A DNA stretch of 64,000 nt from Eutreptiella sp. 'Long Island Sound 2002' (Eukaryota; Euglenozoa; Euglenophyceae; Eutreptiales; Eutreptiaceae). Of the stretch, positions 41,873 through 53,228 are shown piece by piece (position 1 is the first letter of the stretch; each line of letters opens with the position of its first letter). The notes under the pieces were generated by a model. That model ran no database searches and was not told where the DNA came from. It saw only the letters and a program-made list of their open reading frames with translations. The stretch covers positions 18,738,612 through 18,802,611 of the forward strand of contig OZ038392.1 of NCBI GenBank assembly GCA_964036045.1, written 5' to 3'. Made by a program: the position numbers and the translations under genes.

Positions 41873-42361
41873 TTAGGGACGCAGATGCTGGCCGAAATTT
41901 CGGCCAACCTTCGTACCGACAAACAATATAACCCGTTGGGAATGGCAGTAGGCAACAGGAGACATACGAATGACTTTATAAAAAAGAAGATCTTGGATGT
42001 AATCCACAGGCGGTGCGGCCTTGAGATCGTCGTAGCGCCGCTGCACACGATCCTCGGATAATTTATGGACGCGGCCAATGCTTCGGTCGTGGTCTATTAC
42101 AATTTGGTCAAAGAAAACTTTTATTTTGGTTGTTGACGTGACCCAGTCGGATAACGTGATGGTGGTTGATGAATTTTTCATTGGTGGTGCCTTAGGCTTC
42201 CCTTGAAGTCCCTCTGTGCTTGCCTTATCCCCGTCCGGTTGATGGGCAGGTTGGGATTGCCCATTTTCGGACGCAGCTTCAGCTCGAGGGGAAATAAGCA
42301 CCTCCTGTGAATCCAGTGCAGGCTCGGTCATAAAAAAGGATGCTACAGCAGGGGATTTCAT
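41873..42361 (-). CDS. Central reading frame of the foldback element
   Basis: From 42,361, MKSPAVASFFMTEPALDSQ leads into a Glu/Gln/Pro-rich stretch, then TLSDWVTSTTKIKVFFDQIV, IDHDRSIGRVHKLSEDRVQ and YIQDLLFYKVIRMSPVAY. The last residues read through a palindrome copy (VGRNFGQ), so the true end or a splice site lies upstream of about 41,900. It has no DDE or other transposase motif. It could be captured host coding sequence or an unknown element protein. Confidence 0.45.
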   Translation of the reverse strand: MKSPAVASFFMTEPALDSQEVLISPRAEAASENGQSQPAHQPDGDKASTEGLQGKPKAPPMKNSSTTITLSDWVTSTTKIKVFFDQIVIDHDRSIGRVHKLSEDRVQRRYDDLKAAPPVDYIQDLLFYKVIRMSPVAYCHSQRVILFVGTKVGRNFGQHLRP

Positions 42362-42429
42362 GGAAGGAGAAATAACAAAAGTGGCAATAACAAGCGCAAT
42401 TCAACACAAAATGGCCCAAAATCGACGTC

Positions 42430-43990
42430 TTGACACGAATGATGGAATACCATAGCCGAAATTTCGGCCAGCCATGCACTGGATGTGAAACCACTGTTCA
42501 AAATTGGGTTGCCGAGAAGCTGGCCGAAATTTCGGCCAGAAATGTGTGTCATTTGGAATCAGGGGTCCACATAAGGCAACCTTGGCCGAAATTTCGGCCA
42601 GCAAAATGCAAAACAGAGAATGTACACACAAAACAGTGGCAATGCGTGGCACACACCCCATACGAGCATGACAGTTATAGTAATACCAGAAGACATTAAC
42701 GCTGTGAGAAGAAAGCAGCTTTATAGGAGTGTACGGTGTAATATTTATGCACAGCAAGAATTGCAAGTTGGCAGAAATTTCGGCCAGATGTTTTGGATGG
42801 GAAAACAATTGCTAATATGCGCAGAAATGGGACACACTGGCCGAAATTTCGGCCACACCGGCAAAAAAGCGGGATACGAGTGTATGAAAGGTGATTAGAC
42901 CTGAGAGCTGGGAGAAATTTCGGCCAGCCCTTAAAAAAATGAAAATGAGTATAGTCATTCAACACTAAACCAAAAAGCTGGCCGAAATTTCGGCCAGAAG
43001 CGTTATAAGGTGTATATACACATGCATGTTTCCAATGGAACCAATGGAAAAGCTGGCCTCAATTTCGGCCAACTTCCAAAAAAGCTCAAAGGTATCCATT
43101 TGCGTGGCGTTATTTCAAGTTTTGAAGGACCTGGCCGAAATTTCGGCCACCTTGGGCCTGTCTGGTGAATACTACCATGTGTTTTGATTTTTTTGGCACA
43201 CACTGGCAAAAAAGCCGAATATGAGTGTATGAAAGGTGATTAGACCAGAGAGCTGGGAGAAATTTCGGCCAGCCCTTAAAACAATGAAAATGAGTATAGT
43301 CATTCAACGTTAAACCAAAAAGCTGGCCGAAATTTCGGCCAGAAGCGTTAAAAAGTGGATATACACATGCATGTTTCCAATGGAACCAATGGAAAAGCTG
43401 GCCTCAATTTCGGCCAACTTCCAAAAAACCTCAAAGGTATCAATTTCTGTGACGTTGTTTAAAGTTTTGAAGGACCTGGCCGAAATTTCGGCCAGCTTGG
43501 GCCTGTCCGGTGAATAAGACCATGTGTTTTGATGTTCTTGGAAAAGCTGGCCGAAATTTCGGCCAGGTCAATAAAAAAAGGAAATACACGTATATGCTTT
43601 GGGGGTAGTTTTGTTTGCTGTTCAATGAACCGTATCTTTGCTGTTCTTTCACTTGTGGTGTATAGGTCGGTTTTGTGGAACCCCTGGAACCAAGAAGAAT
43701 GTGTTGGATGGGAAAACAATTGCTGATATGCGCAGAAAGAGGAAATGCTGGCCGAAATTTCGGCCACACCAACAAAAAAAAGCCCAGTATAAGTGTATGA
43801 ATGGTGATTAGAGCAGAGAGCTGGGAGAAATTTCGGCCAGCCCTTAAAAAAATGAAAATGAGTATAGTCATTCAACATTAAACCAAAAAGCTGGCCGAAA
43901 TTTCGGCCAGAAGCGTTAAAAGGTGTATATACACATGGATGTTTCCAATGGAGCCCAAAAGCTGGCCTCAATTTCGGCCAGCTTGCAAAA
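42430..43990. repeat. Right arm of foldback element
   Basis: Inverted counterpart of the left arm with the same about 347-bp period (for example TTCAAC then TAAACCAAAAAGCTGGCC at 42,960 and 43,305). Palindrome copies lie near 42,453, 42,518, 42,580, 42,838, 42,977, 43,132, 43,325, 43,478, 43,546, 43,748 and 43,890. Confidence 0.88.
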
Positions 43991-44186
43991 AACCTCAAAC
44001 ATGATACACTAGATGAAGCGGATACCTAAGGCTAACACATCACCACCTATTTCAATGGATGTCACACAACGCTGGTACCAACATTGCTCACATATGTCAA
44101 ATAGCATACTCAAACTAGAAATGTAGAATATTCTCACATCGTGCGTATATGGGGTCCTAGAGGGCGGGCAACTTGTGACGCCTAAG

Positions 44187-44687
44187 TATCCGTGGCACCA
44201 ACTTGGGGCGGGCCCATTGCCCATGCCCCCGGCCCGACCCCCGCTGGATGCACCAGAGGGGCTGCCGCCGCATTGGCCGTGGAAGGCGACGTTTCTGCAC
44301 GCCTTGCTGCGGTGGGCAGGGGCCCTGTTGTGGCTCCCGGGCCAAGGCGAAGTCACGTACGTGGAATTGGCCCTAGATTTCGAAGAGCATGCGGGCCGAG
44401 CCCTCCCAGCGGCTCTAGGGCACAAGCTGGCGGGGCGTGTCCTGCCACTTTGTGAACGAGCGCACGTGCTCAAGCTCGCGGTCGACAAAACACAACAGTT
44501 TCTGCGAGCTGGTGAGCTTCTTGGGGGCCAGCTGCGCCCGCTATGCAATGCACTAGTCCCGTTTGGGGGCTACAAGTGCATGGGTCGCACGGAAAGGCCC
44601 GTGTTCGCGTGCCGCCCAGCCATGCAGGAGCACATGCACCGCCTAGAGGTGCACTGCAGGGGCCCTATGGGCGCGGCGGTTGGCTAG
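44187..44687 (+). pseudogene. LINE B, right part after the insertion
   Basis: The frame resumes YPWHQLGAGPLP, PWKATFLHALLRWAGALLWL, EVTYVELALDFEEHAGRALP and LVPFGGYKCMGRTERPVFA, and ends at 44,687. These are the C-terminal blocks of LINE A ORF2 (FLELALDFEEFAERTLP). No RNase H could be found downstream. 44,191 also marks the right TATCC copy. Confidence 0.75.
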
Positions 44688-46330
44688 GCCGGGCAGGGGG
44701 CGCCGGGAAGCCTTCTTGAACGACTACCTGCCTCGCCCCCGCTGCCCGCCCGCGCAGCCACCACCGCCGGCGCGCCCGGCTGGAGCTCCACAGGCGCTAG
44801 GACGCGGTTTGGGCACTGCGCGCGTATTGTGCCCTGCACACGAGCGGCGACGTGCGCGGCGTGCACGGCAACCGGTCGGGGCATTAATACTGCTGCTCCT
44901 TAGGCCACGAGGGGCACTGGCTGGCGCCGGCAGCGCAACGCGCACAGGCAAGGGCGTTGTGTGCGTGGCTTCAAGCGCCCCGGCAGGTGCACCAGCCTGC
45001 ACCCCCCCCGAGAACGGTGCTGGGCTCCCGAGGGCAGGAGTCGCCGCGGGGCTCATCACAGGATGAGCCGCCGCAGGCGCAGCAGCGCGTGCTGCCGCCG
45101 GCGGTGCTGGGGCGGAGGCATCGGCCGCCACGAGTCGGCTCTTCCTCCGACGACGACGAGCCACCGCGCCGTAGGCCCCCTCCTAGGGCTGCGTCATCTT
45201 TTTCCCACTCTTCCCGGGACTCCAGCCCCCACCACCCACGGGGATATGGGGGGGGGGGGGGGGCGGCAGGGGGGTGGGTCAGTCACAGTCCCAGCCACGG
45301 GCGAACAGCCTCAGTGGCTCTAGCCTCATGTCTCTTGGGGGGCGGCGGTTGCGGGCACCCCCGCTGGCTGCGTCGTTGGCCACGACTTCACTGCCCCCCC
45401 CCCCCCCCCTCCAACCATGGGCGCGTCCCGCGGCGGGGGCAGGGGGCCAGGACGGGGGCGCGCGAGCCTTGCGGACGTTTTTGGCTCCATCTCGGCCGCG
45501 CTCATTGATGCGGCGCGGGCGGATGGGACACAGGGTGACCCACCTCCGGCCCGGAATCGCGAGCAGCAGGGGGCTGCAGGGTGGCTTCGGGCTGGGCAGG
45601 GTCCAGGTGCCTCCCCACCCCTCAGCGATCAGGGGCAGCAGGATGCTGCAGGGCAAGATCTGGGGCAGCAGAGTGCTGCAGGACATTCTGTGGTGCAGGC
45701 ACAGGGGCAGCCAGAGGCTGCTGCTCTGGGGTCAGGGGTATCAGGGACAGGGCCAGGGTCAGGGACAGGGTGGTCCCCCCCCCCCCCGGCCCCCGGCGCG
45801 GCGCACCCCCCCCCCCCTCCCTCCGTGGGCGGGCAGGACAGGCACAGGAGCGCGGCAATGCGGCACGGGGGGCAGGGCAGCGCGTGGGGCAGACCGACAG
45901 CGGGGCCCCTCGCAGCACAGGGGTGCGGCAGCCCGTCTGCCGACCCGCGGGGGGGGGGGGGGGGCTCTTGAGCCGGGGCTTCACTCGGCAAGTGCAGTCA
46001 TCGGGAGGGGGGGGCGCCCAACCCTCCACAGCCGCACCTGCACCTGCGGGCGCGGATGGGGGAGCGCACAGCCCGAGATCTGGGCAGGGTCGCTCCTCGG
46101 AGGATCCCACATAGGACGGAGGCCCAGGTCCTTCCGTCGCGCCGCGATACGCTGGGGGGGCGGGGGGGGGGGGGGGGTAAGGGCCTTATATATCTGTATA
46201 CAGCTGTATATAGATGAGCTCTCACCCGCTAAGCCCCTGATCCCCTCAATCGCACTAGCGTCCAGGACTTGAAAAGGCGAATGCCTCCCCCCTTTCCAAT
46301 TCATCCCTGGCCCCAGCCCCCCGTTCGTCA
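44688..46330. other. Very G+C-rich stretch downstream of LINE B
   Basis: Open frames are long but low-complexity (Gly, Ala, Pro, Arg). It carries many G/C runs and GGGCAGCAG(A/G)(G/A)TGCTGCAGG-like tandem words near 45,630-45,720. It may be the decayed LINE B 3' part. No gene is supported. Confidence 0.5.
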
Positions 46331-47690
46331 TGGTGTCCACTCATTGACAGGGAGGGCGGTCCTAAGTTGTCAGCCTTTTACTGTTGGCACCGTCCGGTCT
46401 ATTCCGTGTTGGCGCTGATGCTCACGCCCCTCCAACCTGCCGTCTCCATCCAAAGCCCTGCCTCTCACCCACTCGTCCCCTCCCCCGGGCCCTCCCCCAA
46501 GCAAACACCCCACGGCCCCGTGCCGTACCGCAGATCACTGACCCCTCGTCCAGACGACCCAGAAATGCACGCTCCGCATCATACCGCCCACAGCGGCAGG
46601 GGACCAGTCGCACCGATACAATAGGGGGATGTCGGCTGGGGAAGGTGCCGCTGGCCCAAAAGTTGGTGCCTTGTGTATGGTGGCACTCTGGTACTTGCCC
46701 CCACCCTCAGCAAAGGTCTGGCCCGGGTCACGCAAAACATTTTCGTGGGAAAAATTTCGGCACCAATTTGAAACCCGAAATTGTCCCCTGCCCCCCCCCC
46801 CCCCCCCGTACGATGTTCTGTAATATCATAGTGGAAATGCAAACGCCACCCTTGAAGCCGTAGAATGTGCTGACAGTGGCGGGGGGGGGGGGGGGATGGG
46901 CTCATCTGTCATGTGGTGGACGTGGTAAATATGTGGGCAACTCTTAGTTGGTTTTCGCCTTTGCGGTGCCCACGTGTTGGAGGAGTTTCTCGATGGGACA
47001 TCTGTGCTCGGCTTCCGAAGGGTTGCACGGACGAATCTGTTCCCATGTTCAGCGTGTTGATGGCCTCTTCATATGTTGGCAGCGGTGGTATAAGTTGTGG
47101 CATCGTGCCACCGGCTTGTGGCTACCGTGGTGGCGATGCTTGCCTTACGTACTTCATGTTGATGCCATCGTCGATGTCTTTTTCTCCTTATCGATCTGGG
47201 GCACAGCAAGCAGGTGCGAGGGCAGGGGGGCAGACTTGTCCGTAAGGGGGTGGGGGTGGGGGGCGGGGGGGTCCTAGAACCCAAAAGTCCAAAAGTTGTT
47301 GTACAAAAAACAGCCAAATCAATATTTCCTTTTGTAAAATTTCATCTTTTTCCACTATGAGATCCGGGTCTGAGGGCCTCAACATGGTCAGGTTGCAGTG
47401 TCCGCATTAGGCTCTGGCAGCGCCTGCCCCGCTACTGTCATCGCCTTCTGTCCTTGGTGCCAATGTACGGCGCTTCCGCTGGGCGTTCGGTGAGCCGGTG
47501 CTCGTCCCTCGACCCTACTTCCACTAGTTACACTCGCGCTTCGGGCTCTATTGGGTTAGGCGTACATACCGGTCAGGGGTCACTCCCTCCCCGTGTTGCT
47601 ATGTCAGCTGGCCCCATTCGGCCTCACGTGGTCGGGCTGGTACGGGGCCTTAGGTTGAAAACCCCAGTGGGTTCAGGTCCGGTTAAAGTC
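46331..47690. other. Stretch without a supported gene
   Basis: It contains a GAAATTTCGG-type segment at 46,730-46,800 (CGTGGGAAAAATTTCGG, CCGAAATTGTCCCC) next to a C-run, similar to arms of the pogo-like element, and G-runs near 46,880 and 47,225-47,270. No coding is recognised. Confidence 0.45.
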
Positions 47691-48099
47691 AGTTTACACA
47701 CAACATGCAACATTCAAGGAGTGAAACAGCGCGACCCTTCCGTGCTGCATGACACCGTCGAAGCCGTGGAGGGAGAGGTCGGCGCGGACTCGTCCGAGCG
47801 GACCCCCTGTCACGAGGTCGAAAAGCTGAGATTGCGGGGGAGGGGGCTTCCTCGCCCTCCATTGCCACCAGCTCCAGCGATGCCAGCAGTTGTACGGACG
47901 CTTGGGGCGACATGGGGGAGAAGGGATGTGGGGTGCAGGACGTTGTGTGTGGTACAGCGTGGCGGCCGTGGCGCACGTCGAGGGGGTCCGGTCAGCCGTA
48001 CTGGCCCTACCGGGGTGCACTGCAGACCACGGTGCATCAATCCCTGGCGTGGGCCTCCTGGCCCTTTTGGAGACCTGAACCGGGGTGCCAATTTCGATG

Positions 48100-48790
48100 T
48101 CCCACAGTGGTGCTGGTGATGGTGGCTGTGACTTCACCGGCGTGGTTGGTTGTGTTGCCGGCGGCGTGTCGGCTTCCTCCCCGGCGGGTGGGGCTGACTC
48201 TGCCTGTGACATTTGTCCCTCCTCCCAGCCCCAAAAGGATTCTTCCTCCGGGTCCGGGCCCTCATCCTCCTGGGGGAGATGGCGCACGGACACCTGCCTC
48301 AACAGTAAGGGGGGAGCGGCGCCGTCCCACATCAGCCAGGTGGCCCGCCCGTTCATTGCCTTTGATGCCAATATGGGAGGGAATGTGCAGCCTCTCCTAA
48401 CTGCTCGACTAGGTCCAGAATCGTTGTCCACAGTCCACATGTTTAACTGCACCAGATTTGTTTTGCCATTTGTGTCGGCGCCACCGCTATGCCCAACCCA
48501 GCACCCCATTGACCACCAACAGTGAGTCCGGGCAGATGAGGGAGCGGTGTCCTGACCGGTGCCCCTGCAGGCTGCATCTTGCCCGCAGTTCACCCCAGTT
48601 GTTGGTTTGGTCCTCCCCAAGGGGAGTGTACCACATCGCGATGGCCCCCGAAGGATACGCCATACCCCCCCCCACCCACCCTTTCTCCGGGTGTTTTTCG
48701 GAGGAGCCATCCGGGTAGATGATGTCCCATCCCTGGGTTTTAGATGAGCTGATGATGGTTTCATACTGGGCCTCTAGGGCCGTGGCATTG
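48100..48790 (-). pseudogene. LINE C RNase H and acidic tail
   Basis: It reads GWDIIYPDGSSEKHPEKG (TDG has become PDG), DQTNNWGELRA (NNTAE in LINE D), LICPDSLLVVNGVLG and SHIGIKGNERAGHLADVGR, where the last catalytic Asp of NEEAD is Gly. The tail LPQEDEGPDPEEESFWGWEE then a Pro/Thr-rich stretch parallels the SESESDIEDTEPSPLP tail of LINE D. Confidence 0.7.
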
Positions 48791-49606
48791 TTGATTTTCT
48801 TCTTCCTTTTGCGTGCTCGGACGAGGTGGGCCTGTGTTTGATACTACCACTCTGAGGTGCTGCAGCACTGTGTTGCGACTCATGGATTGGAGCGCATGCA
48901 CTAGTAGGGTAATTTTCTCCCTCGACAATGTCAGGGTGGGGTGTTCCTCCCCCCCCCTTGCAGCACCTTCACCCACAGGGTCAGGAAGAGGTCCCACGTG
49001 GGGCGGCCCATACGGCCGTTGTGCTTGTGCATGCATCGCTGGGACCACACTGCCTTGACCGCTGACCATAGCGTGACGCCAAGGGGGGTGGTTAGGGACA
49101 GTTCGGGCTATTCCCACAGAATGACACTGGGATCCGTTGTCGGGCGATGGTCAGTGGACGCCGGGCCCATGCATTGTGTCGCCACGGAACCACCGAAAAG
49201 AACTTGCACCCCGTTACTGCATGTTGCACGGTGGCCTGCTACCCGCAGATGGGGTAGGCCGTCCCCGCTGGTTGCCTATTGGCGAGGCAGACGCCCACCA
49301 TGAGCCTTTTCCACAACGTGGTTTGTATAAATTGCCTATCTACTAGGGGGAGGAGCAGCTTGTGCCATGCCTGCCATACCTGTGGTTGTTGGCGCGGGTT
49401 TCTAGTGTTAGCCCCATCAACTACCGGAGCATGCCGCGCCGCTTCCAGTCCGGCCAAAAGGAGGGGCTCGCCGTCTCCGGGGTGGATGGTCGGGGTTTGG
49501 GGTGGGCTCTCAGCAGGAAGAGGCCTGCTTGGTATACCGGTTCCCATGTACGGGGGAGGGTCGCCCTTTCCCCCCCCTCAAGGGCTTCCATTTGGGTGAC
49601 CGTCCG

Positions 49607-49888
49607 TTACCCCCGCCTGATCATGGCCGGTGAGTAATATGTGTTCTCATGGGTGTCACGGAACCACGCGGAGTGCCACAGGGGCATCCCCGGGACCAGT
49701 TCTTCTTTGGGCGTTGGTACCGGCGCCTTTTTCCGCAGCAAGGAGAAAGCCTTGCATGACATTCCCAAGAAGGGATAGGTTTTCCACGGGATGGGGCCCA
49801 GCTGGAGCCACGGTAGATACCGGCCGTCTAGATCTATCCCATTGTTTTGCGTCCATGCCTCAAAATGTCGCCGGGACACTGCTGGCAC
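49607..49888 (-). pseudogene. LINE C post-RT linker
   Basis: RHFEAWTQNNGIDLDGRYLP, PIPWKTYPFLGMSCKAFSLL, VPTPKEELVPGMPLWHSAWF and YYSPAMIRRG align block by block with LINE D residues about 45-140 (HFTRWADKIGL, MPFLGDCARALSLI, VPTPEVMPYDLPLWHSILF, YFCPRLIRDG). Confidence 0.75.
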
Positions 49889-50027
49889 TCCCTATGGCTC
49901 CGTCCTGGACAGCATAAAGGGGGTGGCATGCTGCCACAGGAGGAATGTGCGTGGTTGGGGCAGGTGGTACACTCCCTGGGCGGGGGGCAGGGCCATGATC
50001 GGCAGCGTCAGCCCCAGCTATTGAGCC

Positions 50028-50705
50028 TTAGTGCCACCTTGTGTAAATCACAGAGATTTTTGCCACTACCGGGTCCGTTGGGAAGTACGCCCTCGTGGGA
50101 AAGATAAACAAGGAGAGTACCCATTCCCGGAACAACGCCACCCGTTCGTCCTGGATCAGCTGGAGGTGGCTCACAAAATGGGCACGCAGCGAGGCCCTGG
50201 CGATGACTGGTGCATATGCCTCCTCGCTGGTCACATGCCCCCAGCACAATTCCCAGATATTTGACCTTTTGTTTTACCTCTACCCCAAAGGACTTCAAGA
50301 CTGTGACCCACTGGTCGGTCCAGGCTCCCTTGGTTAGGAATGCCGATTTGGACAGGTTTATTTGTAACCCCACAAAAATGCCAAACTGTCGAAGATGCTG
50401 GAATATGGGGGGCAGGAGGGCGCACGTTGGGCGGTGGGGGGGGGGGAGGGGTATATACAGCAGTAGGTCGTCTGCATAAAACAAGATGTGCACATGCGGT
50501 GACAGTGCATGTATCAGGACTGAGCACACCATTACAAACACTGCTAGGGACAGGGGGTCTCCTTGCTTAATTCCTGATTGGGGGGGGACGGCTATGTTCT
50601 TGACCACCCCCCTACCCACGGCAAAAATAAATTGCGCCTTGAACATTGACATGAGTAGTGAGATTAATGGTATGGGCAGGCCAACGTGTAGGAAGAACGG
50701 GTCCG
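50028..50705 (-). pseudogene. LINE C reverse transcriptase
   Basis: Motifs in order: SGIKQGDPLSLAVFVMVC, HILFYADDLLLYIP (YADD active site), FGIFVGLQINLSKSAFL, KVKYLGIVLG, then a frameshift near 50,240 to SEEAYAPVIARASLRAHF and REWVLSLFIFPTRAYFP. The fingers and first catalytic Asp are upstream and not recognisable. Confidence 0.78.
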
Positions 50706-51036
50706 AGGGGGGGCGGGGTGTTAGACCCCACCCCCTCCCGGAGACGCTGAGTTGTGGGGTGACAGCTGGAGGTTGCCCCGGGATACAAAGCCGAGGGTTG
50801 CAATGGTCTGACACCGGGTGTCAGGGGATGCAAGTGAGAGTTGCAAGCAATGGTCCGCGTTGTCAAGTCAGCACCACCGGAGTGGGGGGGGGGGGGGGGG
50901 CTGGACCCACCCACCCACCACCCTCGAACCTGCCCCCCCCACACTCAGAAGCCCTGCCCTGGACACCGGACGCCGGTTGCCAAATCTTGACAACCATCGG
51001 TCGCAGTTGACATGGTTGCGGAGAGGTCCGCAGAGT

Positions 51037-51167
51037 TTTTAGCGGCGCCAAAGGCACCGAAGGAAATCTTTGGTCTAAACGAATTGGCGCCGAAGGCGTT
51101 GGAGAAAAGTTTTGATCGGCCGAAGGCCCGGAGGAAAATTTGGCCCAATCTTTAAGGGGCGGGGGGT
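51037..51167. repeat. GGCGCC-rich 125-bp repeat, copy 1
   Basis: It contains GGCGCCAAAGGCACCGAAGG, GGCGCCGAAGGCGTTGG, TTTTGATCGGCCGAAGGCCC and AAATTTGGCCCAATC, then a G-run. It matches 52,808-52,933. Confidence 0.7.
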
Positions 51168-51342
51168 GGGCGGGTGGTTTGGGATCCCCCCCCCAAAGTG
51201 GCGCTGAGATGTTCAAAGGGGCCCTGGTCGAGGGGTGTCACGCGGGTCCATCCCTTCGCAACGCTGATGGCAGCTCGGGCTACCCCCCGACTGTGCTGGC
51301 CTTGTGGGCACCCAAGCTGCCTGGCAATGTGCCCGAACATCA

Positions 51343-51750
51343 TGGGTCCAGGGGGGGACGGGGGGTTGGGCAGGGGTTATTGCGCTGGGGAACATTTCGA
51401 GGGGGGTGGATTTCCCCCACCCTTGGGAATCCCCAAGCTCCAACACCTGCACTACGCTGCCGACACCCTTGGATTTCCCCAGGGGACAATTTCGCTACCT
51501 TCCTTAAAAGCGCAAATTTCCCACGCAGTTATCCCCCCTCTCCCCCTGAAATGGGGGAAATGGAAGACCCACTGCAACTTCCGCAACAATCGGGCCGCCA
51601 GCAATTTGCACCATCGCCCTCTGTGCACCATCGCAAGAAATGGATGGCGCATACCGCACTGCCAACTTCTGTGAATTCCGGGCGTGGAAACTGTTGCCAC
51701 CTTCCGGAAGCGCGCAGATGTCCCACGAAATCATCCCCTCCCAAAACTTT
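51343..51750. repeat. Putative MITE with GAAATTTC motifs
   Basis: G-runs at the left end, TTTCGAGGGGGGTGGATTTCC, CAATTTCGCTACC, GCGCAAATTTCCCACGC, and at the right CCCACGAAATCATCCCC. These words resemble the arms of the pogo-like element at 15.6-18.5 kb. Exact ends were not found. Confidence 0.4.
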
Positions 51751-51980
51751 CCCCCTCCTCTCGAAAGCTGCTTTCAAGAGTGGCTGCCGCAGCCGCTCCC
51801 GGCGGTTGGGACAGCGGTCACTGAATTGGTTGGGCGTCGAGGGTGGCCAGAAGGGGTTGTGGCGGAATGAAGCGTCACCCCAAATAGGGGGGTGACGCGT
51901 GCTGGTAGGCTTCGGCAGGCAGACCGCCGAGTACTGGTGTGCGGTCCCTGTCCAGGTGATGGGGGGGGCACGGGGGTGCA

Positions 51981-52113
51981 GTGCAGCCCCGCACCCTCCG
52001 CCACTCAGTAATATCCGCTCCTGTTGCACCCGGAACTCAGTAGGAACCAGCTGCGTCCCATGTCCGACTCAGCAACACCCAGCTCCTTCTGATTATGTCT
52101 GATCTACTGGATG
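51981..52113. repeat. Direct repeat about 125 bp, copy 1
   Basis: From CCCCGCACC(A/C)(T/C)CCGCCACTCA to TGTCTGATCT it is nearly identical to 52,321-52,440. Confidence 0.8.
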
Positions 52114-52320
52114 AGGAGGCCGAGAGGGACCCAGAGCACCCCTTCGAAAGCAGTCCACCAGGTCAAAAACAAGAATGATGAAAGAAATTCGGCATTGCCA
52201 TAGGCGCCTTTCGCTGTGACCACAGGCTCAGGACTCTGCTCCCTTGGTGAGCCGGCACACATGCCGGGGCAGACATGCCACTAGTGTCCGGCAGGGGAAC
52301 TAAGTCTTGTTAGGAATCAG

Positions 52321-52440
52321 CCCCGCACCACCCGCCACTCAATAATATCCGCTCCTGTTGCACCCGGAACTCAGTAGGAACCAGCTGCGTCCCGTGTCCG
52401 ACTCAGTAAGACACGGCTCCTGATCATGTCTGATCTGCCG
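52321..52440. repeat. Direct repeat about 125 bp, copy 2
   Basis: Second copy, 340 bp downstream of the first. The sequence between them shows no gene. Confidence 0.8.
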
Positions 52441-52489
52441 GACGCTACTGGCAACTCTGCGCACGAGGGATTGGAGGCGGCGCATACCT

Positions 52490-52655
52490 GCGCCAGGCTG
52501 AGCACAGCAATCTGATGCTGTCCCAAGTACCACATCCCATTCCTGTGCAGCGCCTTCGCCGCCTTGGAATCGCTTTGGAACGTGATCAGCCCGTATTTGG
52601 TCCCGGCCAAGCCCCTCCTACGACATGCACCGCGTAAATGGGCGGAGGAGCTCAA
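52490..52655 (-). pseudogene. C-terminal half of an RRM, probably LINE ORF1
   Basis: KYGLITFQSDSKAAKALHRN then GMWYLGQHQIAVLSLAQ has the beta3-alpha2-beta4 pattern of an RRM (YGLITF as RNP1-like). RRMs occur in ORF1 proteins of some LINE clades. The N-terminal half may be the fragment at 54,150-54,280. Confidence 0.4.
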
Positions 52656-52807
52656 GGGGCGGGCAGGTCAACCCGCCCACCGCGTGGAGGACGATGAGTC
52701 ATTTGACGGAGGGGAGCGACAGGAGACGGAAGAGGCCAAGGAGGGCACCCAAGAAGCCTGGCATACAGAAGGGGGGGGGGGGGGCGCCCGCAGGAGACCC
52801 TGAGTTG

Positions 52808-52933
52808 TTAGAGGCGCCGAATGCGCTCAATAAAATTTTTGGCCTAAATTGACGTGCGCCGAAGGCGCCCAGAAAAATTTTTGATTGGCCGAAGACCCGG
52901 AGAAAAATTTGCCCAATCACTTAAAGGGGGGGG
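52808..52933. repeat. GGCGCC-rich 125-bp repeat, copy 2
   Basis: Matches 51,037-51,167: GGCGCCGAATGCGCTCAAT, GCGCCGAAGGCGCCC, TTGATTGGCCGAAGACCCGG and AAATTTGCCCAATC, then a G-run. Confidence 0.7.
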
Positions 52934-52989
52934 GTGGTGTCAGACCACCCCCCCCTCCCCAAGGGAGATGCTGAGTTATTAAGCAAAAC

Positions 52990-53228
52990 TCGGGGGGGGG
53001 GGGGGGGCGTTCGCGCGGGGGGAATTTTGTGCGGGGGAAATTTCGTCACACCTCCAATTTTGCTGCAGGGCCATCAGACATGTGAAACTTCGCCGCCGCT
53101 GCGGATGCACCGAGAGCGGGAAGGGCCCGGAATTGCGCAACAAAATTTCGCGGGGAAAATTTCGACGCCAAAGTGGAAAACGAAAATGTCCCCCACGAAC
53201 TTGTCCCCACACAAATCCCCCCCCCCTA
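52990..53228. repeat. Putative MITE with inverted G-run/AAATTTCG ends
   Basis: A long G-run then GGGGGAAATTTCGTC on the left. On the right TTTCGCGGGGAAAATTTCG, then CACAAATCCCCCCCCC. The ends are roughly inverted. No coding. Confidence 0.45.

Larger units (their letters stand above)
40255..44186. mobile_element. Foldback-type TIR element inserted in LINE B
   Basis: Perfect 25-bp inverted termini start CTTAGGCGTCACAAG (40,255-40,279 and 44,162-44,186). They are flanked by a 5-bp TATCC duplication, and the insertion splits the LINE B reading frame precisely. Inside, two long arms (about 40,560-41,700 and 42,430-43,990) are inverted copies of each other built from about 350-bp direct subrepeats. 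Each subrepeat contains the 18-bp palindrome TGGCCGAAATTTCGGCCA. The centre holds one reading frame. Long, internally repetitive inverted arms define foldback (FB-like) transposons. No transposase is recognisable, so it is probably non-autonomous. Confidence 0.85.
47694..50710 (-). mobile_element. LINE C: decayed second-family LINE
   Basis: Right to left: RT palm with YADD (50,705-50,280), thumb and linker (50,250-49,610), a weak zinc region (near 49,300), RNase H (48,790-48,310) and an acidic Pro-rich tail (48,310-48,100). The linker and RNase H align with LINE D at 61.8-64.0 kb, not with LINE A/B, so the window holds two LINE families. Frames change several times and one RNase H catalytic Asp is lost. 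The copy is dead. Confidence 0.75.

Noticed and set aside
40680-43900. Regularly spaced palindromes as a CRISPR array
   Set aside because: Spacing is irregular, the intervening sequences are themselves repeated, units are perfect palindromes, and the context is eukaryotic transposons.
45274-46272. 332-codon G/C-rich frame downstream of LINE B
   Set aside because: Low-complexity Gly/Pro/Arg product over G/C runs; other frames and the opposite strand are equally open.
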